The translations under genes and the position numbers were made by a program. A DNA stretch of 64,000 nucleotides from Propionispira arboris. GTDB taxonomy: Bacteria; Bacillota; Negativicutes; Selenomonadales; Selenomonadaceae. Position 1 is the first letter of the stretch, and every line of letters begins with the position of its first letter. The notes under the pieces were generated by a model, which was not told the origin of the DNA, searched no databases, and worked only from the letters and a program-made list of their open reading frames with translations. Positions 45,688-55,034 of the stretch are shown here, piece by piece. The stretch spans positions 1-64,000 of the forward strand of contig NZ_FNZK01000005.1 of assembly GCF_900109225.1 (NCBI RefSeq), given 5' to 3'.

Positions 45688-45806
45688 AGTTATCTGTCAT
45701 AAAATTTCCCATGTGTTGTCGGGTTCGTATGACAATACATGGAAATTATTTGATAAATATGTTATAATAAATTATACGAAATACATGTTGAGGGGATGGG
45801 GTTTTT

Positions 45807-47414
45807 ATGAGATTACAATTTTTAGGCGCCGCTCGTACCGTGACAGGATCTTGTTTTTTGTTAGAGGCAGCTGGCAAAAAACTCTTGATTGATTGTGGTT
45901 TATTTCAAGGTTCGAAAACAATTCGTGCCCTTAATTATCAGAATTTTCATTTTACACCATCTGAGATTGATTGTGTATTATTGACCCATGCACATGTAGA
46001 TCATTGTGGGCTGATCCCTAAATTATGTAAAAAAGGTTTTAAAGGACCAATTTATGCAACGAAAGTAAGTTGTGAGTTAGCGCAGATTATGCTTCCTGAT
46101 AGTGCTCATATTCAGGAATTTGATGTAGAAATCATGAATCGCAAAGGAAAACGGGCGGGGAGGTCTCTCGTAGAACCGATTTATACCGTCAATGATGCTC
46201 TGGCCTCTTTAAAGTATTTTTCTGCTGTGAATTATGGAGAATGTTTGCAAATTTCAGCAGATATCAAGGTCGTTTATAAGGATGCAGGTCACATTATTGG
46301 CTCATCGTTTATTGAAATTTATGTAACAGAAAATAATAAAACAACTAAAATTTTATTTTCCGGTGATTTGGGGCAGCCCAATCAGCCAATTATAAAAAAT
46401 CCAACCATTATTAAGGGAACTGATTACCTGGTTATGGAGTCGACGTATGGTGATAGAGTCCATCAGGTTTATGACAAAGAACAGGCATTAGCAGAAATAA
46501 TTAATGATACCATTGCCAGGGGGGGGAATGTAATTATTCCATCTTTTGCTGTGGGCCGCACGCAGACCATGTTATATTATTTGTATAAACTATGGAAAGA
46601 TCATAAAATCAAGGATATTCCAGTGATTGTTGATAGTCCATTAGCAGCTGCTGCAACGCGGATTTTTGCTCATAACACCCAGGATTTTGACGAAGAAATG
46701 GTAGAATTATTAAAAGAAAATGGAAAAATTCCGCAAATGCCGCAGCTACGAATTTGTGAAAGTGCTGAAGAATCAAAAGCAATCAACAGCCAAGAGGGCT
46801 CTGCTATTATTATCTCCGCCAGCGGCATGGCGGATGCGGGACGGGTACTGCATCATCTAAAACATAATTTATGGCGGGACGAGTCAAATGTCTTATTTGT
46901 GGGCTATCAAGCAGAGGGCAGTATGGGACGCAGACTGTTAGATGGAATTCGTCGTGTTAAAATTATGGGAGAAGAAGTCACCGTAAAGGCTAAGATCTAT
47001 AACATGGAAGGTTTTTCTGCTCATGCAGATCGCAACCAGATTTTGGATTGGCTGGCAAATTTCACGGAACCGAAGCCGGTTAATATTTTTATCGTACATG
47101 GTGAATCGCTGGCAGCGGGGGCCTTGAAAGAAGCAATCCAAGAACGGTTTGATGAAAATAGTTATATACCACATTATGGCGATACAGCAATTATCAATGG
47201 ACGCGACTATGAGATTGAGGCAACGAAGATTATTGAGGAAGTAGCAGTAAAAGATCTGGAAGAATTCTTAACTTTGATTGATGCGGATTATCGTCAATTG
47301 AGGCAAAAACTATTGCGTACTGTATTTAAAGAACCAGAAAAACTCCAAGGTATTACAAAAAACATAAACAAAGGCTGGAATTATTTCAAAAAGCTCTTTA
47401 ATGATATTAATTAA
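45807..47414 (+). CDS. metallo-beta-lactamase/beta-CASP ribonuclease
   Basis: The 535-aa protein has an MBL core with LTHAHVDHCG (residues 59-68), further metal ligands in DAGHIIGSS and SGDLG, and a beta-CASP insert with IIPSFAVGRTQ. The C-terminal RMBL part has GFSAHADR and IVHGE. It resembles CPSF73/Ysh1-like bacterial nucleases that process RNA. The C-terminal ~60 residues (from ITKNI) look helical and basic. It stands alone between two terminators. Confidence 0.92.
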   Translation: MRLQFLGAARTVTGSCFLLEAAGKKLLIDCGLFQGSKTIRALNYQNFHFTPSEIDCVLLTHAHVDHCGLIPKLCKKGFKGPIYATKVSCELAQIMLPDSAHIQEFDVEIMNRKGKRAGRSLVEPIYTVNDALASLKYFSAVNYGECLQISADIKVVYKDAGHIIGSSFIEIYVTENNKTTKILFSGDLGQPNQPIIKNPTIIKGTDYLVMESTYGDRVHQVYDKEQALAEIINDTIARGGNVIIPSFAVGRTQTMLYYLYKLWKDHKIKDIPVIVDSPLAAAATRIFAHNTQDFDEEMVELLKENGKIPQMPQLRICESAEESKAINSQEGSAIIISASGMADAGRVLHHLKHNLWRDESNVLFVGYQAEGSMGRRLLDGIRRVKIMGEEVTVKAKIYNMEGFSAHADRNQILDWLANFTEPKPVNIFIVHGESLAAGALKEAIQERFDENSYIPHYGDTAIINGRDYEIEATKIIEEVAVKDLEEFLTLIDADYRQLRQKLLRTVFKEPEKLQGITKNINKGWNYFKKLFNDIN

Positions 47415-47438
47415 GGCATTTTAGTAAGCTGTAAAGCA

Positions 47439-47477
47439 AAGAGAAAGTTTAGTTTGTGAAGTTAAACTTTCTCTTAT
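47439..47477 (+). terminator. terminator after the beta-CASP gene
   Basis: AGAGAAAGTTTA and TTAAACTTTCTCT arms; the T-run is weak. Confidence 0.65.
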
Positions 47478-47522
47478 GTTTTTCTGAAAAAAAGGTTTTT
47501 TCTGAATTTGTTGTAAAAAGAA

Positions 47523-47551
47523 TTGACAGCAGGTCGTTTGTATAATAAGAT
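47523..47551 (+). promoter_or_regulatory. candidate bipA promoter
   Basis: TTGACA (47523-47528) and TAAGAT (47546-47551) with 17-bp spacing; an alternative TATAAT at 47541 is too close to the -35. Confidence 0.55.
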
Positions 47552-47566
47552 TAAATGTATGCAAAC

Positions 47567-47605
47567 ACAAAAAGAATGCATGAAAGACAGCATTCTTTTT
47601 TCTTT
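47567..47605 (+). terminator. terminator hairpin in the bipA leader (possible attenuator)
   Basis: AAAAAGAATGC pairs with GCATTCTTTTT around ATGAAAGACA, followed by more T. It lies after the predicted promoter and 32 nt before the bipA start, so it is inside the leader. Confidence 0.7.
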
Positions 47606-47636
47606 TTGATTTTTATTAGGAGGCCAGAAATATATA

Positions 47637-49451
47637 ATGAGTATTAGAGCAGATTTAAGAAACGTAGCAATCATAGCCCATGTCGATCATGGTAAGACGA
47701 CACTGGTGGATGCAATGCTAAGACAGAGCCATATTTTTCGTGCAAATGAACAGGTTACCGATCGTGTCATGGACTCGAATGATTTAGAACGTGAACGTGG
47801 AATCACAATTTTGTCCAAAAACACAGCAGTTATGTATAAAGATATTAAAATTAATATTGTTGATACCCCAGGGCATGCTGATTTTGGCGGAGAAGTAGAA
47901 CGTGTACTAAATATGGTTGATGGTGTTTTACTTTTAGTTGATGCGTTTGAAGGTCCAATGCCGCAGACAAAGTATGTACTTCGTAAAGCATTGGAACAAG
48001 GTTTGAAACCAATTGTTGTCATCAATAAAATTGATCGTCCAGATCAACGTGTTGAAGATGTATACGATGAAGTTCTTGAATTATTTATGGAACTTGGTGC
48101 TGATGATGACCAGCTTGATTTCCCAGTTGTTTATGCAGCAGCCCGTGCTGGTATTGCAAAAATGAACATGGAAGATGAAAGCGATAATCTTAGTCCGTTA
48201 ATGGATTTACTTGTTAAAGAAATTCCAGCACCAAAGGGCGAATTGGATGGTCCTTTACAGATTATGGTTACAACACTTGATGCGGACGAATATGTTGGTC
48301 GTGTTGCGATTGGCCGTATTATTCGTGGTAAAGCGTTTGCGAACCAGAATGTCATCATAATTAATGGCGATGTGGAAACAAAAGCAAAGATTGGTAAATT
48401 ATTCGTATATCAGGGCTTGAATCGTGTTGAAGTAAAAGATGCTGGTCTTGGTGATATTGTTGCTGTTACTGGTTTAGGTGATATCAGCATTGGTCATACA
48501 ATTGCTGATGCTGAAAACCCGGAAGCATTACCAACAATCAATATCGATGAACCAACTCTTTCGATGACATTTGCCGTAAATACAAGTCCATTTGCTGGTA
48601 AAGAAGGTCAGTTTGTAACATCTCGTCATGTACGTGATCGTCTCTTTAAAGAAGTAGAAACCAATGTAAGCTTACGTGTTGAAGAAACAGACAGTGCGGA
48701 TACATTTAAAGTTTCTGGACGTGGCGAATTGCATTTATCTATTTTGATTGAAACAATGCGTCGTGAAGGCTTTGAATTACAAGTTGGTAAACCAGAAGTT
48801 GTATATCGTCAAATCAACGGACAGCTTTGTGAACCATTGGAAAATCTTACGATTGAAGTTCCTCAGCAGTTCATGGGGACGGTTATGGAATCACTAGGAA
48901 CAAGAAAAGCTGAATTGGCTAATATGTCTGAAGTAGCTGGATATCTCCGTATGGAATTTGTTATTCCAGCCCGTGGTCTTATTGGGTTCCGTTCAGAATT
49001 CTTAACGAATACTAAGGGAAATGGTATCATGAACCATGTATTCCATGGTTATGTTCCTTTCAAAGGTGAAATCCCAGGTCGTGCTCGTGGATCACTTGTT
49101 GCTTTTGAAAATGGTGAAACAACAAGTTATGGTATATTTACATTGCAAGATCGTGGTGTTATGTTTATTTCCCCGAATCAGCCGGTATATGAAGGCATGA
49201 TTATTGGTGAAAATACACGTGATGTTGATATGGATGTAAATCCATGTAAGAAAAAGAATGTTTCGAACATGCGTACAAGCTCTTCGGATGAAGCGATTCG
49301 TTTAGTACCGCCTCGTCTTTTAAGCTTGGAACAGGCTTTGGAATATATTAATAAAGATGAATTAGTAGAAGTAACACCAGAAGCAGTTCGTTTGCGTAAA
49401 ACTGTTTTAAATAAAGCACAGCGCGGTCGCGATCGTAAAAGTGTAAAATAA
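47637..49451 (+). CDS. bipA: ribosome-associated GTPase BipA/TypA
   Basis: The 604-aa translational GTPase acts in ribosome assembly at low temperature and in stress. G motifs are AHVDHGKTT (14-22), DTPGHADFG and NKIDRPD. EF-G-like domains II, III and V follow, and the C-terminal domain with [13 protein letters not shown] and RLVPPR is specific to BipA. AGGAGG is upstream. Codon use here is more biased (GGT, CGT) than around it, as expected for strong expression. Confidence 0.97.
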   Translation: MSIRADLRNVAIIAHVDHGKTTLVDAMLRQSHIFRANEQVTDRVMDSNDLERERGITILSKNTAVMYKDIKINIVDTPGHADFGGEVERVLNMVDGVLLLVDAFEGPMPQTKYVLRKALEQGLKPIVVINKIDRPDQRVEDVYDEVLELFMELGADDDQLDFPVVYAAARAGIAKMNMEDESDNLSPLMDLLVKEIPAPKGELDGPLQIMVTTLDADEYVGRVAIGRIIRGKAFANQNVIIINGDVETKAKIGKLFVYQGLNRVEVKDAGLGDIVAVTGLGDISIGHTIADAENPEALPTINIDEPTLSMTFAVNTSPFAGKEGQFVTSRHVRDRLFKEVETNVSLRVEETDSADTFKVSGRGELHLSILIETMRREGFELQVGKPEVVYRQINGQLCEPLENLTIEVPQQFMGTVMESLGTRKAELANMSEVAGYLRMEFVIPARGLIGFRSEFLTNTKGNGIMNHVFHGYVPFKGEIPGRARGSLVAFENGETTSYGIFTLQDRGVMFISPNQPVYEGMIIGENTRDVDMDVNPCKKKNVSNMRTSSSDEAIRLVPPRLLSLEQALEYINKDELVEVTPEAVRLRKTVLNKAQRGRDRKSVK

Positions 49452-49461
49452 TTCTTTGAAA

Positions 49462-49515
49462 AATAAAATCCTGCAAATTTTAATCATTTATTGATTTCTT
49501 GCAGGATTTTATTTA
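49462..49515 (+). terminator. terminator after bipA
   Basis: AAATAAAATCCTGCAA and TTGCAGGATTTTATTT are exact inverted copies with an AT-rich centre. Confidence 0.8.
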
Positions 49516-49580
49516 TTTGTGTCGAATTGTAAGCAAGATATCATATTTTGAATAAATTTAAAAACTGGAGGCGAAAACTT

Positions 49581-50054
49581 ATGTCTGGTTTTGTTAATAA
49601 ATTAGCAAATATCTTGATGCCGATTGAAGAAATTGAAGAAGTGGAAGAAGCCGCAGAAACAGCTGCAGTACAAAACACCCTTCGTGAAAAAAAAGTTGTG
49701 AATGGTAATGACCTATATGGAAATGATGAGTACAAAAGTTCGTTTACCCGTCCACAATTGACAGTGCATACCAATAAAGTTCCAGAACTCAATATTTTGG
49801 TATATGTTCCTGAGTCTTTTGATAAGGCAAATGTCATTGCGGATGCTTTGAAAAAAGATGAAGCTGTTATTGTAAATTATGAAAAAGTCGATGGTGATGA
49901 ACAAAGACGACTTTGTGATTTTGTTAATGGTGTATGTTATGTTTTAAATGGTGCAGTGAAACGTATTTCTGCAGAAATGGTCTTATATGTTCCGGAAAAT
50001 GTAGATATTGCTCAAGAAGTTTGTGCAAAAACTGTACGCGGTTTTGCTAAATAA
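49581..50054 (+). CDS. sepF: cell division protein SepF
   Basis: The 157-aa protein anchors FtsZ filaments to the membrane. The N-terminus MSGFVNKLANILM is the amphipathic membrane-binding helix. An acidic linker (EEIEEVEEAAE) and the SepF domain follow, with VPESFDKANVIADALKK, RRLCDFVNGVCYVLNG and a C-terminal EMVLYVPENV strand. GGAGG precedes the ATG at 49581. It stands alone here, outside a ylm cluster. Confidence 0.93.
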   Translation: MSGFVNKLANILMPIEEIEEVEEAAETAAVQNTLREKKVVNGNDLYGNDEYKSSFTRPQLTVHTNKVPELNILVYVPESFDKANVIADALKKDEAVIVNYEKVDGDEQRRLCDFVNGVCYVLNGAVKRISAEMVLYVPENVDIAQEVCAKTVRGFAK

Positions 50055-50075
50055 TATTCTATTTTAAATTTAGGT

Positions 50076-50116
50076 AAAATGGTGGTTATGTGTGTTATAC
50101 GTAACTGCCATATTTT
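50076..50116 (+). terminator. terminator after sepF
   Basis: ATGGTGGTTATG pairs with CGTAACTGCCAT using three wobbles; the T-tract (TATTTT) is modest. Confidence 0.55.
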
Positions 50117-50212
50117 AATTTATTCAAGACAATTTATATTGTATTTATATACTTTTTACTAAAAAGTGGTAAAATAATATTGGCGAGCAAAAAATAGTAA
50201 TGGAGGATTAAT

Positions 50213-51664
50213 ATGCAAAAAGATCAGGATATATTGGAAGCGGTCTTGGCTGAGTTTCAAGAAATTGCTAAAATTCCTCGTAAGTCAGGGCATGAAGAAA
50301 AAATCAGTCAATATTTATTTGACGTTATCAAGGCAATGGGTCTGAAGGTAGAACAGGATAAAAAATTTAATATTATTGCTGAAAAACCTGCAACCGCAGG
50401 TTTTGAAAATATGCCAGTCACGATATTACAAGGGCATATGGATATGGTTTGTGTTGCTGCTGAAGGCGTGAATTTTGATCCTTTAAAAGATTCTATTCAA
50501 GTAAGACGAAATGCTCAATATTTATATGCTGAAGGTACGAGCCTTGGAGCAGATGACGGTATTGGTGTTGCTGAAATCTTATATATCTTAAAAGCAGAGT
50601 TTGCACATGGTCCGCTTCGAGCTATTATTACTGTGGATGAAGAGCAGGGGATGAGCGGTTCTATTGCACTTGATCCCAAATATCTTGCTGCTAAATATCT
50701 AATTAATTGTGATTCGGAAAATTATGATGTTGTTACCGTCAGCAGTGCTGGCAGTGTAAATATAGATTTTTTGCGCCGACCGGTATGGCGGGACCCGCTC
50801 TACAAAGCCGCCTATCAGATAACGGTAAAAGGTTTGCTGGGTGGACATTCGGGTGAAGCAATTAATTGTGGACGAGCAAATGCAATTCAAACGTTAGCGT
50901 TGACTTTGCAGAAAATGCAGGGTATGGGAATTGATTTTGAGCTAGCTGACTTTACTGGTGGTATGGCGCGTAATGCGATTCCTGCCAAAGCCAGCGCTGT
51001 GATTCTAATTAAGCCAGATAATACTAAGAAAATGGAGCAGCTTTTACAGGATTTTAAAATTGATTTTCAGCACATTTACGGCAATGTGGAAAAGACGTTG
51101 AAGATTGATCTTACAATAATTGATCAACCGAAAGATGTCTTATCAAAAGAAGACCAAGACAATCTGATTCGTTTACTATGTGTGCTTCATACGGGTGTAT
51201 ATTCGATGTCGCAATCAATTCCAAACCTTGTTGAAGCTTCAGCTAATCTGGGGATTGTGGAAACAAAACAAAATGCAATTAATGTACAATTTTTTCCGCG
51301 CAGTGCAATTGACAGCAAGGTCAGCGAATTTAAACAATTGGCTCAAGTGATTTCAGAATTGACTGGATTTCATCTTACATTTGGCTCACAATCACCAGGC
51401 TGGGCTGAAAAGTCAGAAAGCAAATTGGTGCCGCTAATGACTTCGGTTTTTGAAGAGCAAAATAAACAACCGATGAAAGTTGAAATAATCCATGCTGGGT
51501 TGGAATGTGGCTGGTTCTTCCAAAAAAATCCTGATCTGGATATGGTTTCAATCGGTGTTACTGCTATTGGGATTCATAGTCCGGAAGAAAAAATCGAATT
51601 AGCTACGGTAGCACCGCAGGTTAAATTGATTATGGAAACGTTAACGCGTCTTAAAAACGTATAA
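50213..51664 (+). CDS. pepD: aminoacyl-histidine dipeptidase (Xaa-His dipeptidase)
   Basis: The 483-aa zinc peptidase of the M20 family cleaves X-His and other dipeptides. Metal ligands and the catalytic acid lie in LQGHMDMV, LGADDGIGVAE, VDEEQGMSGS and NCDSE; the lid domain has GLLGGHSGEAIN. Length matches E. coli PepD. No signal peptide is seen. ATGGAGG is seven bases before the ATG. Confidence 0.95.
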   Translation: MQKDQDILEAVLAEFQEIAKIPRKSGHEEKISQYLFDVIKAMGLKVEQDKKFNIIAEKPATAGFENMPVTILQGHMDMVCVAAEGVNFDPLKDSIQVRRNAQYLYAEGTSLGADDGIGVAEILYILKAEFAHGPLRAIITVDEEQGMSGSIALDPKYLAAKYLINCDSENYDVVTVSSAGSVNIDFLRRPVWRDPLYKAAYQITVKGLLGGHSGEAINCGRANAIQTLALTLQKMQGMGIDFELADFTGGMARNAIPAKASAVILIKPDNTKKMEQLLQDFKIDFQHIYGNVEKTLKIDLTIIDQPKDVLSKEDQDNLIRLLCVLHTGVYSMSQSIPNLVEASANLGIVETKQNAINVQFFPRSAIDSKVSEFKQLAQVISELTGFHLTFGSQSPGWAEKSESKLVPLMTSVFEEQNKQPMKVEIIHAGLECGWFFQKNPDLDMVSIGVTAIGIHSPEEKIELATVAPQVKLIMETLTRLKNV

Positions 51665-51726
51665 TAAAAAAGGAATCCCCGGCATGTCTTTAAAACAAGA
51701 TATGCCGGGGATTCCTTTTTTATTAT
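51661..51726. terminator. 30-bp-arm hairpin spanning both stop codons
   Basis: Arms 51661-51690 and 51697-51726 pair with a single wobble around a 6-nt loop. The hairpin includes the stop codons of the convergent pepD and aminotransferase genes, so it fills the whole intergenic region and serves both. Confidence 0.85.
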
Positions 51727-53012
51727 TTTATTTTCGCAAAGACATCTTCAAGGTTGTTTAACATCGTATTGATATTTTCTTCAGTAATAATCAGTGGCGG
51801 CTGAAAAGCAAGGACATTACGTTCAATACCATTTTTCCCAATAATAAAACCACGATCTTTCATTTCTTCCAGGATGAAATCAAGTTCAATAGAAGCTGGT
51901 GATTTATCAGGGTGAACAAGTTCGGCACCTAGCATTAAACCAATACCACGAATATCACCTATCAAAGGATATTTCTTTTGTAAAAGTTCTAACCCACTTC
52001 GTAGTTGTGCGCCGCGAGCTAAGGCTTTGCTGCATAAATTATGGGTTTTTATATATTCAATTGTAGCCAGTGCAGCGGTTGATGAAACAGGATTGCCGCC
52101 TAGTGTGGAAGCTCCCGGTTTTGTATATGTATCCGCAATTTTAGCTGAAGCGATAAAGGCACTGATTGGTGTTCCATTGCCTAGTGCTTTTGCCATCGTC
52201 ATGATATCTGGGACGACACCATAATTTTCAATGGCGAACATTTTGCCGGTTCTGCCAAAGCCAGTCTGTACTTCATCCGTAATCATTAAGATATTATATT
52301 GATCAAGTATTTCTTTTACCCGTTTAAAATACCCTTTTGGTGGTGTCACGATGCCGGCGTTGCCTTGAATCGGTTCAGCAATATAGGCGGCAACATTGCC
52401 GGATGTCGCATATTTTATTACATCTTCGATCGCGTTGGCACAGGCGAGATCACAGTCTGGATATTTTTTATCGAGAGGGCAGCGATAACAATAGGCATTC
52501 GGGGCGAAATGAATACCTCCGACTGGATTTGGATCTGTGCGCCACATGCTGATGCCGGTCATACTCATCGTGAGTTTCGTTCTGCCGTGTAAACCGTTGC
52601 GTAAAGCGATGAATTCACTGTTTTTTGTATAAATTGAAGCAAGCAGGGCAGCACCTTCATTGGCTTCTGTTCCGGTTGAGCAGAAAAAGGATTTTTGTAG
52701 ATTTCCCGGGGTCACTTCGGCAAGCTGTTCGGCCAGATTTACAAAGTTTTCCGTAAGATATACATTACAAACATGTTGAAGTGACTGCACTTGCTCGCAT
52801 ATTTTACTGGTGATTTCGGGATTGCAATGTCCACAGTTGATTACGGAAATGCCAGCAAAACAATCTAGATATTCCTTACCAGTGTGATCATACAGATATT
52901 GCATAGAACCACGCACAAATTGTTTTGGTTCTTTGTAAAAATGAGCAAGGCAAGGCATTATATATTTTTTCTTTTTTTCGAGAATGGCTTCAGGTCCGAT
53001 ATATTGTGTCAT
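51723..53012 (-). CDS. class III aminotransferase (AGXT2/GABA-type)
   Basis: The 429-aa PLP enzyme has STGTEANEGA for the cofactor phosphate, EPIQGNAG, ITDEVQTGFGRTG with the PLP Asp, and the Schiff-base Lys in MAKALGNG. The CYRCPLDKKYPDCDLAC loop is typical of alanine-glyoxylate aminotransferase 2-like members. Amino donor and acceptor cannot be fixed from sequence. AGGAG precedes the ATG. The U32 gene lies upstream on the same strand, 44 nt away. Confidence 0.88.
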   Translation of the reverse strand: MTQYIGPEAILEKKKKYIMPCLAHFYKEPKQFVRGSMQYLYDHTGKEYLDCFAGISVINCGHCNPEITSKICEQVQSLQHVCNVYLTENFVNLAEQLAEVTPGNLQKSFFCSTGTEANEGAALLASIYTKNSEFIALRNGLHGRTKLTMSMTGISMWRTDPNPVGGIHFAPNAYCYRCPLDKKYPDCDLACANAIEDVIKYATSGNVAAYIAEPIQGNAGIVTPPKGYFKRVKEILDQYNILMITDEVQTGFGRTGKMFAIENYGVVPDIMTMAKALGNGTPISAFIASAKIADTYTKPGASTLGGNPVSSTAALATIEYIKTHNLCSKALARGAQLRSGLELLQKKYPLIGDIRGIGLMLGAELVHPDKSPASIELDFILEEMKDRGFIIGKNGIERNVLAFQPPLIITEENINTMLNNLEDVFAKIK

Positions 53013-53056
53013 ATAATAGGAACTCCTTTATTAATGAATCTAAAGAACGGCGTTTT

Positions 53057-54997
53057 TTAACGTGAAATACGATACCGATAGGCACCGCTGCCGAGTTCGC
53101 GTGGGCTAATTTTTTTTATCGCTTCAAGTACTGCTGGATCATATTGATAAGCTGCCGAATTTGTTTTTATTTTATCAAGTTCGCCGCGATATGTTTTTGT
53201 TAAAAGTCCAGCTAATTCTGCTGTATAATGTTGTGCTTCAATACGGTAGGATGTGACACCTTGTAATTTTGCCAAATATGGCAGCAAGCAAAGATCTTTC
53301 GCAAATAATATATGGTTGCGACCATATTGATCAATGCGGATCGGATGTACTTCTTTGGCAGTATCCAATAAAGCATAATGACGATCACAAAATTCAGGAT
53401 TTTCTAAGGGATTAAAGCCAAGTGACATCGCGGGTAAATTATGATCGCAGATCATGGATTCAGTTGCTCCATGGACGATTACTTCAACTGGTAATTGAGA
53501 TGCTGAGAGCATATCACAAACTTGTGGATAGGAGGCTTCAAGAGAGGCGACTGCCATAACAGCACCATTGTCTTTAAGAAATTTTGCACTTAGATGATTA
53601 AAAGTATTGAAAGAAAAATCAGCTTGTATGGGAAGATTTGTAAGGCGTTTTGCCAAGCTTAAGGAGCCGAGGTTGCTTACCATAATTCCGGCTGGTTTTA
53701 TCTCGTTGAGCGCCGTGAAAAATTGTTCAAGTTCCGCACATTCCCGGCGCATCGTTGTCCGAGGGGTATCTATAACAATTTTGGCTTGGTAAGAATCAGC
53801 AATATGAATGGCCTCTTTAATTTCGGCAAGTGTCCATACTTTAACTGGCTTAAAACTTTCACCGCCAATATAGATTACGTTGGCTCCATTTTGGCAAACC
53901 GCTTTAACGGCGGCCAAATCGGCGACACGAACTGCTAATTGCTGCTTTTCAGGTTGCTTGATAGCGAGGTTTATTTTATCGACGATTGGTGCGCTGAGGC
54001 CGGCTTCTTTTACAGCTTGGCTGAAAAAGCGGGGTTCTCTTCGACCAGAAAAACCAATGTCTTTTGCTGTCGGTTGTCCAAGGGCAAATGTTGTTGTAAA
54101 ATCACGCGATCGATTTTCATATAAATTTTTCCAGGCTGCTTCATCGGTTGTATAGCCACATGGATCGGCAATATAAGTATCAATTGCCTGACGATATGTT
54201 TTCACAATGCCTTCGACAAAAGCGGCTGTGCGCATACGACCTTCAATTTTAAAAGAATATACACCGGCTTGAATCAATTCAGGAATGTTTCGATACATAC
54301 ACATATCATTTAAAGCGAGTTTATATGGACCCGGTGAATCGGCATCCAGTATCTCGCCCGTATTTTCATCAATTAATTTATAAGCCCAGCGGCATGGTTT
54401 TAAGCAGCGGCCGCGATTGCCGCTTTGACCGAATACGACACCAGAGTGGATGCATTGGCCGCTTTCGGATATACACATATCGCCATGCATAAAGTATTCA
54501 ACTTCAATTCCAGTTCGTTCTTTAAAGAGGCTTAGTTCAGATAATGTCATTTCACGTCCAACAACAATACGGGTAATACCATATTCTTTGAGTTTATTAA
54601 TCGCGTGTTCATTGTGCGTATTCATCATAACGGAGGTGTGAAGTGGAATTGTGATACCGAGTTCTCTTACTAATTCAAGGACCGCAAGGTCTTGTACGAG
54701 TAAAGCATCAGGCTGGATGGTCTCTAAATACTGTAGATATTCACGCATTGGTTCAATTTCCTGATCACTCAACAGGTTATTGATTGTAATATAGAGATGG
54801 ACATCATGTTGATGTGCATAGTCAATCGCTTTTTTTAGCATTTCATTGTCAAAGTTTGTATCGGTACGATGCATACGCATATTAAAATGTTTACCACCCA
54901 GGTAAACTGCGTCAGCGCCAGCTTTGACTGCGGCTTCTAAGACTTCCCAATTGCCAACAGGGGCCAGAAGTTCTACGGATTTACGTGTTAATAACAA
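53057..54997 (-). CDS. U32 family protein (TrhP/RlhA-like) with two barrels
   Basis: The 646-aa protein opens with a U32 barrel (ELLAPVGNWEVLEAAVKAGADAVYLG is split here as ELLAPVG and GADAVYLGG). It carries the four-cysteine iron-sulphur set in MCISESGQC, GRCLKPC near residues 170-205. A second barrel-like half (about 340-580) repeats the GANVIYIGGESF theme. Relatives hydroxylate tRNA wobble uridine (TrhP) or 23S C2501 (RlhA), using prephenate; older names call them peptidases. The start is TTG with GGAG upstream. Confidence 0.85.
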   Translation of the reverse strand: MLLTRKSVELLAPVGNWEVLEAAVKAGADAVYLGGKHFNMRMHRTDTNFDNEMLKKAIDYAHQHDVHLYITINNLLSDQEIEPMREYLQYLETIQPDALLVQDLAVLELVRELGITIPLHTSVMMNTHNEHAINKLKEYGITRIVVGREMTLSELSLFKERTGIEVEYFMHGDMCISESGQCIHSGVVFGQSGNRGRCLKPCRWAYKLIDENTGEILDADSPGPYKLALNDMCMYRNIPELIQAGVYSFKIEGRMRTAAFVEGIVKTYRQAIDTYIADPCGYTTDEAAWKNLYENRSRDFTTTFALGQPTAKDIGFSGRREPRFFSQAVKEAGLSAPIVDKINLAIKQPEKQQLAVRVADLAAVKAVCQNGANVIYIGGESFKPVKVWTLAEIKEAIHIADSYQAKIVIDTPRTTMRRECAELEQFFTALNEIKPAGIMVSNLGSLSLAKRLTNLPIQADFSFNTFNHLSAKFLKDNGAVMAVASLEASYPQVCDMLSASQLPVEVIVHGATESMICDHNLPAMSLGFNPLENPEFCDRHYALLDTAKEVHPIRIDQYGRNHILFAKDLCLLPYLAKLQGVTSYRIEAQHYTAELAGLLTKTYRGELDKIKTNSAAYQYDPAVLEAIKKISPRELGSGAYRYRISR

Positions 54998-55034
54998 AAT
55001 GGTTCAACTCCTTGAATTATATCAACTATGCAAT

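Noticed and set aside
47555-47647. Small upstream frame in the bipA leader
   Set aside because: No ribosome site, runs through the terminator hairpin and overlaps the bipA start.
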